From contig JAPLNQ010000295.1 of NCBI GenBank assembly GCA_026401075.1, forward strand, positions 4,210-46,431: 42,222 bases of DNA, in the 5' to 3' direction. The stretch comes from Planctomycetia bacterium (GTDB lineage: Bacteria > Planctomycetota > Planctomycetia > Pirellulales > UBA1268). Shown piece after piece: positions 32,757 to 41,059 of the stretch (positions are counted from its first letter, which is position 1; every line of letters begins with the position of its first letter). The translations under genes were made by a program, and so were the position numbers. The notes beneath the pieces were generated by a model, which saw only the letters and a program-made list of their open reading frames with translations, ran no database searches and was not told where the DNA came from.

Positions 32757-33839
32757 GTGAGTGTTCGTGCGTCATCCCCCTGGATTCCGTTGGTGTTGAT
32801 CGCCGTTGGCCTGGCGGTCGGCGGCCCCGTGGCAAAAGCCCAGACAGGCTGGTTGCCCACGGCCTGGTTTTCGCAGGACACGGTCGACCCCAAGGCAATG
32901 TTCCCGCTGGCCGAGAGCGACGGGCCATGGATGGTGCTGGCAACGACGTTCCGTGGTGAGGGAGCCCGCGACGACGCCCGTCAGCTCGTGCAGGAACTCC
33001 GCGGCCCCCACAAGCTCAAGGCCTACACGCATGAGAAGTCGTTCGACTTCACGGGCAACCAGCGCGGGCTCGGACTCAATCCCGACGGCACTCCAAAGAA
33101 GATGCGGTATGCCATAGCGGAACAGGTGACGGAGGTCGCCGTGCTCGTGGGCGACTTCGCCTCCTTCGACGACCCGCGTGGGCAGAAGATGCTCACCAAA
33201 ATCAAGAACCTCCACCCCGAGTCGCTCGCAGCCGGAAGCGGCAAGAGCCAGTCGTTCAGCGATTTCAGGCGGATGATGGGGCTCAACAAGAACAGCGGCA
33301 AGGGTCCGATGCATCTGGCGTTTGTGATTCCGAATCCACTCCTGCCGGAAGACTTCTTCGCGCGACAGCAGGTGGACCAGTTCGTGCTCGACATGAATGC
33401 CGATGTCACCAACAGTCTGCTCGACTGCCCGGGCCGGTATAGCGTGCGGGTGGCAACCTTCACCGGGGCCGGCACCTTCGACCAAAAAGCGATCGCAGAC
33501 GGCGGCAAGGAGGTGGAGCTGAAGGGGCGTCTGGTGGAGGCGGCGGAGAAGGCCCACCGACTCACCGAAACGCTCCGCCGCAGCGGCTGGCAGGCGTGGG
33601 AATTCCACGATCGCGATTCGAGCATGGTCTGCGTCGGGAGCGTCGATCAGCTGGCCGTGCAACAGGCCAGCGGCACGATGGCCACCCATCCCGAGATCAT
33701 CCGCATCGTGAAGGAACTCGGTCCCGATCCGGTGAAACTGGCGGTCGGCCAGATCATGCCGCGGAGTATCGACGGCGTCCTGCTCGACGTGCAGCCCAAG
33801 CCGATCGACGTGCCGCGGGTGCCGACCGGCCGCCGTTGA
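32757..33839 (+). CDS. Exported protein of unknown function
   Basis: The 360-residue product starts at GTG 32757, supported by CAGGAG 8 nt upstream. It has a signal peptide with probable cleavage at AKA-Q near residue 28. The mature part is soluble with repeated WMVLATTFRG, VAVLVGDFASFDDP and YSVRVATFTGAG segments, each a beta-strand followed by a turn. I do not recognise a family. The two segments YSVRVATFTGAG and WEFHDRDSSMVCVGS read like sporulation-related (SPOR-like) strand pairs, but this is weak. It is followed 35 nt later by rdgB on the same strand, so the two may be co-transcribed. Confidence 0.75.
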   Translation: MSVRASSPWIPLVLIAVGLAVGGPVAKAQTGWLPTAWFSQDTVDPKAMFPLAESDGPWMVLATTFRGEGARDDARQLVQELRGPHKLKAYTHEKSFDFTGNQRGLGLNPDGTPKKMRYAIAEQVTEVAVLVGDFASFDDPRGQKMLTKIKNLHPESLAAGSGKSQSFSDFRRMMGLNKNSGKGPMHLAFVIPNPLLPEDFFARQQVDQFVLDMNADVTNSLLDCPGRYSVRVATFTGAGTFDQKAIADGGKEVELKGRLVEAAEKAHRLTETLRRSGWQAWEFHDRDSSMVCVGSVDQLAVQQASGTMATHPEIIRIVKELGPDPVKLAVGQIMPRSIDGVLLDVQPKPIDVPRVPTGRR

Positions 33840-33874
33840 TAGACGCACCACGCAACCGCCGGACAGACCGGTCT

Positions 33875-34510
33875 ATGGACACCATCGCGACGCTCGTGCT
33901 CGGCACGACCAATGCCGGTAAGCTCCGCGAGCTCACCGAACTGCTCGCCCCGCTGGGCATCGCATGCTGCTCGCTCGCCGGCCTCGACGCCGCGGTCGAC
34001 GTCGAGGAAACGGGTGATTCGTTCGCCGCCAACGCGGCTCTCAAGGCCTCGCAGCAGGCCAGGGCCCTGGGCCGCTGGGTGCTCGCGGAAGACAGTGGAC
34101 TCGTGGTGGACGCCCTCGGCGGTGCGCCGGGCATCTATTCGGCGAGGTTCTCTGGAGCCGGCGCGACGGATGAGCGAAACAATGCCCTCCTGCTTGAACG
34201 GCTCGTCCCCTTTCCCGCGGCGCCGCGGTCGGCCCACTACGCCTGCCACGCCGCCCTCTCTGATCCCAACGGCACGATCGTGGCAATCTCAAGCGGGGTC
34301 TGCGGCGGCCTGATCGCCGACCGCCCGGCAGGAGTCGGCGGCTTCGGCTACGACCCGCTGTTCATCGTGCCTGAATACCATCGCACCTTCGGGGAACTGT
34401 CGCCGGCGGTGAAAGCGTTGATCAGCCATCGCGCCCGCGCGATGCGGGCGATCATCCCGGCGATCGAGCGGTGGCTGCGTCCGCACCAGATGCCAGCCGG
34501 TGGGCAATGA
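33875..34510 (+). CDS. rdgB: XTP/dITP diphosphatase (RdgB/HAM1)
   Basis: RdgB hydrolyses deaminated purine nucleoside triphosphates (ITP, dITP, XTP), keeping them out of DNA and RNA. The 211-residue protein shows the family motifs in order: GTTNAGKLREL (9-19) for phosphate binding, LAEDSGLVVDALGGAPGIYSAR with the catalytic Asp near residue 70, GGFGYDPLF near 156-164, and SHRARA near 186-191. ATG 33875 is chosen from homology; the in-frame extension upstream covers the preceding gene. Its last 59 bases overlap the tail of the minus-strand glycosyltransferase gene. Confidence 0.95.
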   Translation: MDTIATLVLGTTNAGKLRELTELLAPLGIACCSLAGLDAAVDVEETGDSFAANAALKASQQARALGRWVLAEDSGLVVDALGGAPGIYSARFSGAGATDERNNALLLERLVPFPAAPRSAHYACHAALSDPNGTIVAISSGVCGGLIADRPAGVGGFGYDPLFIVPEYHRTFGELSPAVKALISHRARAMRAIIPAIERWLRPHQMPAGGQ

Positions 34511-35561
34511 CACGCAGCACGTCCGGGGTGCCGTCCATCCGCCCCGCCACGCTCGCAAGCGCCGGCGCATAGCCCCCGAGGCCGTCGAGAAAGCCTCGCA
34601 CCCGTGCACCTGTCACCTCCTCGAGCAGTGCGAAATCGCCGCATCCCATCGCGGCCAGGAACGAGCTGTTCATGAACTGTTCCGAGTGGGCCCTCTCGGG
34701 CAGAACGAGCAGCGGCTTGCCCAGGTGCAGGCTCTCACCGATGAGCTGGTTGCCGGCCGCGCTGACCAAGGCCCGACATCCCGCCAGGTCTTCCACGAAT
34801 CTCCCCTCATCAATCGCGTGAAATGACACGTTGCCCACGCTGTCACGTGCGCCGAGCCCATACACCTTCACGGGCAGGCCGCAATCGGTGAGCGACTCAA
34901 TGGTCGAAAACGGCGTGTGCCGGCGCAGGTAGCTGAGCAGAAACCCGCCGTCATGGGGCACCGCCGCCGTGATCTCGCGGCGCAGCAGCGGCCCCACCTG
35001 CACGACATGCTCCCACCCGCGGCGGAGCGGCGGCCTGAAAAAAGCGGAGACGACGGTATCGGTCGCCTCCACCACATACATCCAGACTGCGTGGCTCATG
35101 AACCAGGCGTTCCACTGGAGCGACCACGGCAGGGCATCAAGATCGTACGCCAGCAGGAAGTGCTGGTGATCGACGCTCACCAGCGGGATTCCCTGCCGGC
35201 TCGCGGCCCGTGGCAAGCTCGGCTCAAAGTCGGTGATGGCGAGGTCGGCCTGGAACGCATCCAATTCCACCATCAGCCGATCCACGATGGGGCCGAGTTG
35301 GCGGGCCTGGTATTCGAGACCCGCCGCGATCGAACGCATCACGTCGAGCTGACCATCGGTGTATTGGAAGACGATGCCGGGAATCTCAGAGACACGAACG
35401 CGGGGATGACCCTCGCCAAAGCGTTTCGAGAGCAACTCCCAGGCGTCTGCCGACGTGAACAGCAGGATGTCGTGGTCACGCTCGAGATGCTCGACGAGGG
35501 TGCAGATCCTGGTGGCGTGGCCGCGTCCTTCCCCACACAGGCTGATGGCGATTTTCGACAC
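34452..35561 (-). CDS. Glycosyltransferase, MurG/GT28-like
   Basis: The 369-residue protein begins SKIAISLCGEGRGHATR, the glycine-rich loop of GT-B fold glycosyltransferases, and ends with the donor-binding C-terminal motif SAAGNQLIGESLHLGKPLLV followed by EQF. Overall it resembles the uncharacterised GT family related to MurG and teichoic acid glycosyltransferases. It has no signal peptide or membrane helix and is likely cytosolic or peripheral. GTG 35561 is chosen because GAGGAG lies just upstream and homology starts directly after it. Acceptor and donor sugars are unknown. Its 3' end overlaps rdgB by 59 nt, tail-to-tail. Confidence 0.85.
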   Translation of the reverse strand: MSKIAISLCGEGRGHATRICTLVEHLERDHDILLFTSADAWELLSKRFGEGHPRVRVSEIPGIVFQYTDGQLDVMRSIAAGLEYQARQLGPIVDRLMVELDAFQADLAITDFEPSLPRAASRQGIPLVSVDHQHFLLAYDLDALPWSLQWNAWFMSHAVWMYVVEATDTVVSAFFRPPLRRGWEHVVQVGPLLRREITAAVPHDGGFLLSYLRRHTPFSTIESLTDCGLPVKVYGLGARDSVGNVSFHAIDEGRFVEDLAGCRALVSAAGNQLIGESLHLGKPLLVLPERAHSEQFMNSSFLAAMGCGDFALLEEVTGARVRGFLDGLGGYAPALASVAGRMDGTPDVLRVIAHRLASGADAATARSPG

Positions 35562-35648
35562 CGAATCTCCTCGACAACCCGTGGCCTGAACAACCCGTGC
35601 CCTGATGGGCTCGGAGTATGATGGCACATCGACCGGTTTCAAGTGTTT

Positions 35649-35671
35649 GCCGGCATTTTGCGCCGGTTTTT
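35649..35671 (+). promoter_or_regulatory. Small hairpin followed by T-run in leader
   Basis: CCGGC (35650-35654) pairs with GCCGG (35662-35666), with a 7-nt loop, followed by TTTTT. It looks like a short intrinsic terminator on the + strand, but no + strand gene ends just before it. It precedes the exported protein gene at 35793, so a leader attenuator is possible. The stem is short and this may be chance. Confidence 0.25.
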
Positions 35672-35792
35672 ACGGGCGATTTCGGATTGAAGGACAGCCT
35701 GCCGGCCGCTATCGTCCCCGTCCCGCCCCTGTGGCATGTCGCCCCAGAACCGCCCCGGCAGAGCCGGGCCCCAGATTGCCAGACACGACACC

Positions 35793-36536
35793 ATGAAGCT
35801 CCGTTCCTTGCTCCTGGTGAGCTGCATGCTGGTCGTGCCGGCGCTGGCGATGTTTTCGCACTTGATCCCGGCGGAAATGCGGGCGGCAGCCCGCCACAGT
35901 TTTGCCACGGCCACGAGCGACTGGCTGGGAACTCCGGCTGAGTCGCGAACTATCCCGACTCCTCCAGCCGCTTTGCCCCCGGCAGTGGCACAGTCAGCCT
36001 TGCCCGTCCATGGGGGCGAGACACTCGGATTTCTGCCCGCGGCTACCGTTCCCAAGCCCATCGCCACCGGCCTGCCCCCTGCCGCCACGGGCCTGCCGCC
36101 CGCAGCGACCGGCGGAGCGGCGGCGGCCACCAGTCCACCACTCCCTGCGGGAGCCGCGTCATCCACCGCGGCAGAACCTGCCACGCCGCCACTGGTCACG
36201 CAGTTGGCTGACCGCACCCGGCAACTCCGTGACCTGCAGGCCCGCGAACAGCAGGCGATCGAAGCCCAGTTGAAGTCGGCTGGGGCGGTGTCGTTCGACT
36301 GCCAGCCGCTCCCTGGTTCCGAGGGTCTCTTCAGCAGCTCTTGCCGGGTGCCGATGGACGCGACCGGCCAACTGCAGCGGGTGTTTCAGGCCAGCGGCCA
36401 CGACCCGGGGACCGCGTCCGCGGCGCTGCTGGCGCAGGTGACGGCATGGCGGCAGCGGATGGCCATGCAGGAGCCCCCCGCGACTGCCGGAGGTGCCGAT
36501 GGCACCAGCCCGCCGCCGGGCGGACGTTTTCAATGA
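35793..36536 (+). CDS. Exported Ala/Pro-rich protein, unknown function
   Basis: The 247-residue protein starts MKLRSLLLVSCMLVVPALAM, a signal peptide or N-terminal anchor, followed by a long Ala/Pro/Thr-rich linker with tandem ATGLPPA repeats (near residues 91-105). The C-terminal part is a folded domain (about 140-230) with a predicted coiled helix (QLADRTRQLRDLQAREQQAIEAQL in pieces) and two cysteines (FDCQPLP and SSSCRVP) that may pair. No family is recognised. ATG 35793 is preferred to an upstream in-frame start because it opens with the signal sequence. It is followed by scpB on the same strand, 42 nt after its stop. Confidence 0.7.
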   Translation: MKLRSLLLVSCMLVVPALAMFSHLIPAEMRAAARHSFATATSDWLGTPAESRTIPTPPAALPPAVAQSALPVHGGETLGFLPAATVPKPIATGLPPAATGLPPAATGGAAAATSPPLPAGAASSTAAEPATPPLVTQLADRTRQLRDLQAREQQAIEAQLKSAGAVSFDCQPLPGSEGLFSSSCRVPMDATGQLQRVFQASGHDPGTASAALLAQVTAWRQRMAMQEPPATAGGADGTSPPPGGRFQ

Positions 36537-36578
36537 CCGGTTCCTTCGTCTGAAGTCTGCTTTCAGCCGCTCTTCGCC

Positions 36579-37325
36579 ATGCGACTCCCAACGCCTTGCC
36601 GTGGCCGGTTCCGAGAACCGTTTGGCGGCGTGCGCGGTCGGAGCCTCGCCCGCGGCTGGAAACCGCCGCCAGGACTTGAAACATGCCGAACTCGCGGACG
36701 CTCCCGCCGTCGCCGCCTCACCCGACCCCACCATCAGGCTACCAATGAGCCGCCCGCCCCCGGACCGCATCACCGTTCCGAAGAGTTGGCCCGCCTGGAA
36801 GCCGCCCTATTTCTCGCTCGCGAGCCGCTCTCGATCCGGCGACTGGCAAAGCTGGCCCGACTGACCGACGGCACCCGCGCCCGCATGCTTATCCGTGAGC
36901 TCAAACGGCTGCATGAGGAGGCCGGATCTGCATTTCGTGTCGAGCAGATTGCCGGGGGCTTCAGGCTTCTCACGCGTGCGGCGCTGGGCCCCTGGGTGCG
37001 TCGGGTGCTGGGCACCCCCACGGAAACCCGCCTGTCGGCAGCGGCGATCGAGACGCTGGCGATCGTGGCATACCGGCAGCCCGTGACACGGGCGGAGATT
37101 GAGGCCATCCGGGGTGTCGGCTGCGAAGACATGCTGCGGCAGCTGATGGAGCGTGATTTCGTGGCCATTGGTGGCCGCACGGAGGATCTTGGCCGGCCGA
37201 ACGTCTACGTGACGTCACGGCGGTTTCTGGAGGCCTTTGGCCTCGCCAAGATTGAGGATTTGCCGCAAATCGAGCCTTTCAACCCGGATCCGCCGGCCGG
37301 AATAGCCGACGCACCGACGGTCTAA
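36579..37325 (+). CDS. scpB: Segregation and condensation protein B
   Basis: ScpB, with ScpA and SMC, forms the bacterial condensin that compacts and segregates the chromosome. The conserved part begins near residue 68 (LARLEAALFLAREPLSIRRLAKL) and continues through the two winged-helix domains: FRVEQIAGGFRLLTR, then LSAAAIETLAIVAYRQPVTRAEIEAIRGV, and GRTEDLGRPNVYVTS. These are all family hallmarks. About 65 Arg/Pro-rich residues precede the domain. They have no homology, and there is no SD at 36579, so the true start may be further downstream at a non-ATG codon. scpA is not in the window. Confidence 0.9.
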   Translation: MRLPTPCRGRFREPFGGVRGRSLARGWKPPPGLETCRTRGRSRRRRLTRPHHQATNEPPAPGPHHRSEELARLEAALFLAREPLSIRRLAKLARLTDGTRARMLIRELKRLHEEAGSAFRVEQIAGGFRLLTRAALGPWVRRVLGTPTETRLSAAAIETLAIVAYRQPVTRAEIEAIRGVGCEDMLRQLMERDFVAIGGRTEDLGRPNVYVTSRRFLEAFGLAKIEDLPQIEPFNPDPPAGIADAPTV

Positions 37326-37681
37326 AAACGGGGCACTTGCACCCGGCCCAACTCCACGACACACTTTCGCGTCCGCTCCGCGAAAAAGCCGTTCCGTGGG
37401 CGGTCAAGAGCTGAAATAATTCGGCGGTTTCTATTTTTTTTGTTCAGCCTGTTGGATCATTTGGGACGATCGGGTACAGAAATGTTCGGTGATCGCGAAA
37501 TGTTGACGGGTTCACCCCGCGAGGAGTGTTAGTCTGGCTTTGATCTAGCTTTGATCTGGTTTCATTTTTGGGTTTCATTTTTGGGTTTGCTCACTGTCTT
37601 CCGTTTCGTCCTTTTGTTCACCTGTCACCAAGCCAGCAGTCCGGCCGCAGTGACGATGAACAGACTTCAGGAGGTATTGCC
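37326..37681 (+). promoter_or_regulatory. AT-richer leader/promoter region of the acidic-protein gene
   Basis: This 356-nt gap contains no gene. It is markedly more AT-rich than its surroundings, with a TTTTTTTT run near 37433. A possible promoter is TTGACG at 37503 with a weak TGTTAG-like element 18 nt downstream. Next come tandem repeats at 37537-37583, then the SD AGGAGG at 37669-37674 used by the acidic protein. The long, repeat-bearing leader suggests regulated expression, but no known riboswitch or operator was recognised. Confidence 0.45.
37537..37588. repeat. Two adjacent short tandem repeats in the leader
   Basis: GCTTTGATCTR is repeated twice at 37537-37547 and 37548-37558 (11 bp, one difference). 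It is directly followed by GGTTTCATTTTTG repeated exactly twice at 37558-37570 and 37571-37583, then a partial GGTTT. They lie just after the putative promoter and about 95 nt upstream of the acidic gene's start. Confidence 0.8.
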
Positions 37682-38149
37682 GTGACGATTGCGACGAGTG
37701 GCCGAGGCCATCAAGAAGTGCTGAACGCTGACGTATTCTCGTGGAGCGAACTCCCTGAACTGCTCGCTGCCGAGGATCTGTTCGACACGGTTGCCGGAAC
37801 AGGTTTGGACCGTCTTGCCGTCATCGCTGCGAAGGACGAAGACGAGGATGAAGACGATGACGAAGAATTCGAAGACGACGAGGATGACGACGAAGACGAC
37901 GATGAAGAGGACGATGAAGAAGAAGAAGACGAGGACGATGAGTGGGAGGAAGTTGAAGACGAAGACGAAGACGAAGACGAAGACGAAGAAGAAGAAGAAG
38001 AAGAAGAAAAAAAGAAAGAGGAAAAAGAAGACGAGGAAGAAGACGAAGAAGACGATGAAGACTGGGAAGACGACGAAGAGGACTGGGAAGACGACGACGA
38101 CGAAGAAGACGACGACGAGGATGACGAAGAAGAAGACGACGACGACTGA
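37682..38149 (+). CDS. Extremely acidic Asp/Glu-rich protein
   Basis: The 155-residue protein has a short ordinary N-terminal domain of about 49 residues (including EVLNADVFSWSELPELLAAEDLF and LDRLAVIAA) followed by a tail of over 100 residues that is almost all Asp and Glu, with a few Lys and Trp. GTG 37682 is chosen because AGGAGG lies 7 nt upstream; an in-frame upstream ATG at 37568 starts in repeat DNA. No enzyme family is recognised. Such acidic tails occur in DNA mimics, histone-like chaperones and calcium-binding proteins. The tail is encoded by an almost purely purine strand, so slippage-driven length change is likely. Confidence 0.75.
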   Translation: MTIATSGRGHQEVLNADVFSWSELPELLAAEDLFDTVAGTGLDRLAVIAAKDEDEDEDDDEEFEDDEDDDEDDDEEDDEEEEDEDDEWEEVEDEDEDEDEDEEEEEEEEKKKEEKEDEEEDEEDDEDWEDDEEDWEDDDDEEDDDEDDEEEDDDD

Positions 38150-38224
38150 TCCTGCTTCAGCGTCACGTCTTGCCGAGCGTCATGGTTCCAAGCGCCAACG
38201 TGCCGTTGGACCTGGCTCGGCGAG

Positions 38225-39559
38225 TCACGGCTGCATGGCCGCCACTGCGAGCCGCACGACCCTGCCCTTCCGATCGACATCGATCGCGACACTGCTCCCG
38301 GCGGCTGCGAGCCGCGCGACCATGTCCGCCTGATTGATCACAACCGTCCCGTCTATGGCGACCACTCGGTCTCCGAGCATCATGCCCGCCTGGGCGGCCG
38401 GAGACCCTGCTGTGATCCGCACGATCACGGGATTCATGGGCTCGCCTGAATCGGCACGGGTGCCAATTCCCCAGCGAGGCCGCGAGTTGAGTGCGGGCTG
38501 AGCGACTGTCTGTGGGGCCGCCCCGCTCACCGCCGGCGCTTCGAGCGCTCGCTTGGTGGCATCGGATTCACTGCGCGCCTGCGAGCGAAAGGACCGCGGC
38601 GGCCCTCGATCGTCGGCCAGTGCCGTGAGAAAATCGAGCGTGAGCCTGGCCACCGGCTCGATGCCCTCGAAGTTGATGAGTTGCACGTCGTCACTGGGGC
38701 GGTGGTATTGGTCGTGCAACCCGGTGTGGAACATGATGGTGGGGATCTGGGCGGCGATGAACGGATAGTGGTCGGAGTCTTCGTCGATGGCCCAGTCGAA
38801 GGCGAGTTCGAGAGGCTGGGCAGCGGGCCGGTTGTTGGACTGCACGACCGCGGCCCGCAGCCCTTCGGAGGTACGGGCCCCAAAGATCTCCAGCCGCTCG
38901 CCGCGGAGCCGGCCGATCATGTCGAGGTTTACGGAAAAGGCGATCGACATCTGAGCGAGCAGCGCGGGCCGCACACGCACGAAGTGGTAAGAGCCCAGCA
39001 GCCCCTTTTCCTCACCATCCCAGAAGGCGAACAGGATGGGCCGCCGCGGTCGGCCCGGCAGGTGCTGCATCGCCTCGGCCACTTCGATCAGTCCGGCCAC
39101 ACCGGAGGCATTGTCGTCGGCCCCGTTGTGGACGAAGCCGAAAGGGCCATAGCTGTTGCCAGAGTTGCCGTAGCCAACGTGGTCGTAGTGGGCGCCGACC
39201 ACGATCAGTTCGTTGGCGACGGCCGGATCGCTGCCGCGGGCGAGGGCGAGGATGTTTCGCATGCCGCCAAACTGCTGGTAGTAGCTGCCATTGTCGCCGG
39301 CGGGTTCGAGCTCGAGTTTTTCGAGGTGGCTGATGATGTAGCTGCCGGCAGCCCGACCGCCGCGGCTGCCCCCTTCGCGGCCCTCGAGAGCGTCGTCGGC
39401 GAGGGCGCAGACGTGCCGCTTGGCATCTTCGGCCTGAATGCTCGAGCGGGCCGCGGCCATCAGTTCGGCGGCGAAAAGAGCCGGCTTGCCGGCTGCCAGA
39501 GCCACGCCGGCAACGGCGGCGGCCAGCACCAGCCGGGCTGGAATCCTCGTGATCCTCAT
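38225..39559 (-). CDS. Exported M28 family aminopeptidase with PDZ domain
   Basis: The 444-residue protein has a signal peptide (MRITRIPARLVLAAAVAGVA, likely cleavage near FAA-E), an M28 zinc peptidase domain and a C-terminal PDZ domain. The co-catalytic metal ligands are visible: H in GAHYDHVG, bridging D in NGADDNASG, catalytic/ligand E pair in WDGEEKG, D in VNLDMIG, and H in FHTGLHDQYHRPSDD. The PDZ domain is MNPVIVRITAGSPAAQAGMM and following. ATG 39559 is chosen because AAGGAGG lies 9 nt upstream; the longer frame is a shadow of the tRNA. It probably degrades peptides in the periplasm. It converges with the acidic-protein gene. Confidence 0.93.
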   Translation of the reverse strand: MRITRIPARLVLAAAVAGVALAAGKPALFAAELMAAARSSIQAEDAKRHVCALADDALEGREGGSRGGRAAGSYIISHLEKLELEPAGDNGSYYQQFGGMRNILALARGSDPAVANELIVVGAHYDHVGYGNSGNSYGPFGFVHNGADDNASGVAGLIEVAEAMQHLPGRPRRPILFAFWDGEEKGLLGSYHFVRVRPALLAQMSIAFSVNLDMIGRLRGERLEIFGARTSEGLRAAVVQSNNRPAAQPLELAFDWAIDEDSDHYPFIAAQIPTIMFHTGLHDQYHRPSDDVQLINFEGIEPVARLTLDFLTALADDRGPPRSFRSQARSESDATKRALEAPAVSGAAPQTVAQPALNSRPRWGIGTRADSGEPMNPVIVRITAGSPAAQAGMMLGDRVVAIDGTVVINQADMVARLAAAGSSVAIDVDRKGRVVRLAVAAMQP

Positions 39560-39651
39560 GACGCGCGAAGCCTCCTTGCATGACCGGCCGATGGGGTCCA
39601 GAATAGACCGCCCGGCGGGACGCCAGTCTATGGCGGTTTCGGCGGGGTGCT

Positions 39652-39741
39652 GGAGAGGTGGTAGAGTGGTCGAATGCGCGTCTTTGCTAAAGCCGTGTCC
39701 GGTCAAAAGCTGGACCGCGGGTTCGAATCCCGCCCTCTCCG
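39652..39741 (+). tRNA. tRNA-Ser (anticodon GCU)
   Basis: The 90-nt sequence folds as a class II tRNA: acceptor GGAGAGG/CCTCTCC, a short D-arm, anticodon loop TTGCTAA (anticodon GCT), a long variable arm (GTCC/GGAC), and T-arm GCGGG-TTCGAAT-CCCGC, with discriminator G as in serine tRNAs. CCA is not encoded. The anticodon stem has one U-C mismatch. It decodes AGC/AGU. Its 3' end is immediately followed by an integrase locus. Confidence 0.95.
39718..39741 (+). other. Probable attachment site (attL) at tRNA-Ser 3' end
   Basis: Tyrosine integrases commonly use the T-arm and acceptor end of tRNAs as att sites. Here the tRNA 3' end is followed 58 nt later by the integrase stop. The matching direct repeat (attR) should lie beyond the window; no copy was found inside it. 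Confidence 0.4.
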
Positions 39742-39799
39742 TTTGGTGAAGAAGGTCGAGAAGAAGGGGCCTTGTTTCCAAGGCTTCTTGAAAAGGGAG

Positions 39800-41059
39800 T
39801 CATCGTTTCCCTCCGTGACTTTGCTGAAACTTTGCTGAACCACCACCAGTCCCGCGACCACCGCGGGGCGACTTTGCTGAAACTTTGCTGATGCCCTGCC
39901 GCCCCCGGGTGGGCTTGGAAGGGCGTCCGGCGGCCTGGCGGCGCTCGGTCAACTGCCGCATGGTCACCTGGGCCTGCTCGTCGGCGATGTGGACGTAGAT
40001 CTTCAGGGCCTCCTCGTCGACGTGACCGACCCAGCGACGGAGCGTGAAGAAGTCCACCCCGGCGAGCACGGCGATCGTGCAAAAGGAGTGTCGGAACTTG
40101 TGGTTCGTGCCCTCGAGGCCGAGCTTCGCGAGCACGGTCTTAAGATAAGCCAGGATGTGGCGGTCGTTCGCCGGCTGGTTCGCGGTGGCGGCGGTGCCGT
40201 TCATCCGATCGATCAACCAGCGGCGCCGGCGGGGAAGCGAGCGGAGCATGGCAACGGCCCGCGGGGAAAGCGGCACGGCCCGCTCCTCGCCGTTCTTCGG
40301 TCGCCAGGGCTTCGCCCCGGCCACGACCTCCTTCGCCCTGATGTGTGCGACGGGCGCCGGTCCATCCAGCGTCAGGTCGTCCCACGTGAGGTGGATGACC
40401 TCGCCAACCCGCATCCCGGTCTCGGACATCAGAAGATAGGCCGCCTTGTAGGGCCCCTTGGCGGCGTCCACGATCGCGTCGAGCTTGTCCTGTCGCCAGT
40501 AATCCCTCGGAGTCGGCTTGGGCTTCACCAGCTTCGTGCCGGCCACGGGGCTGGCGGTGAGCATCCGGCGGGTGACGGCGAAGTTGAGCCACTGCCGGAT
40601 GATCGTCAGCTCGGTATAGACCGTCTTCGCGGCCATGCCGTCCCGCCGCCGTCGCACGCCGAACTCGTCGATCGTCTGTACCGAGATCGCGTGCATGAGC
40701 CGCACGCCGGCCGTGTGGCAATGGGCCACAAACCGATTGAGGACACCCCGGTATTTCATCATGGTCTTGGCGGCGCGGTCGTTGGAGTCCTGCCAATCGA
40801 GGTAGGACTGCACGACGGCGGCGACGTCGAACGTGCCCGCCTGCCTCGGCACTGCACCGGAGAGCTCGCTCTCCAGCACACGCGCCTTCTGCCTCGCGAC
40901 ATCGTGGTTACGGGTGCGGAGACTCTTCCGCTGTTGCTTCGGCCCTTCCTGCCAGTTCGCGTACCAGACGCGGCTGTTCTGGAAGATCGAGACCCGCTCA
41001 CCGATCCGTTCGTATCCGTGGCCGGCTTGCCGGCCACCGGGGGGTCGTTCATGCGCCAC
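39800..41059 (-). CDS. Tyrosine recombinase/integrase
   Basis: This site-specific recombinase would integrate or excise the element at the tRNA. The 419-residue protein has an arm-binding-like N-terminus, a SAM-like core-binding domain (about 75-180) and a catalytic domain with R217 (ETGMRVGEV), K255 (RPKNGEE), H320-x-x-R323 (HKFRHSF), H346 (WVGHVDEE) and nucleophile Y355 (LKIYVH). All catalytic residues are present, so it is probably active. GTG 41059 is chosen because GGGGGAGGGA precedes it and it overlaps the excisionase stop. The C-terminal tail contains 22-bp direct repeats at DNA level. Confidence 0.93.
   Translation of the reverse strand: MAHERPPGGRQAGHGYERIGERVSIFQNSRVWYANWQEGPKQQRKSLRTRNHDVARQKARVLESELSGAVPRQAGTFDVAAVVQSYLDWQDSNDRAAKTMMKYRGVLNRFVAHCHTAGVRLMHAISVQTIDEFGVRRRRDGMAAKTVYTELTIIRQWLNFAVTRRMLTASPVAGTKLVKPKPTPRDYWRQDKLDAIVDAAKGPYKAAYLLMSETGMRVGEVIHLTWDDLTLDGPAPVAHIRAKEVVAGAKPWRPKNGEERAVPLSPRAVAMLRSLPRRRRWLIDRMNGTAATANQPANDRHILAYLKTVLAKLGLEGTNHKFRHSFCTIAVLAGVDFFTLRRWVGHVDEEALKIYVHIADEQAQVTMRQLTERRQAAGRPSKPTRGRQGISKVSAKSPRGGRGTGGGSAKFQQSHGGKR
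39817..39891. repeat. 22-bp direct repeats (each a near-tandem of ACTTTGCTGA) at integrase 3' end
   Basis: Bases 39817-39838 and 39870-39891 are identical over 22 nt, and each contains two copies of ACTTTGCTGA offset by 11 nt. They lie 76-150 nt from the tRNA end inside the integrase tail, where arm-type integrase or excisionase binding sites are expected. Confidence 0.7.

Noticed and set aside
37711-38292. Poly-serine open frame on the minus strand
   Set aside because: It is the direct antisense of the Asp/Glu tail (GAC/GAA codons read as Ser-type codons); the plus strand has a strong SD and a sensible N-terminal domain.
39687-40082. Minus-strand frame crossing the tRNA and integrase end (contains GEGGIRTRG)
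   Set aside because: This is a well-known false frame read through tRNA genes; it overlaps a confident tRNA and the integrase.
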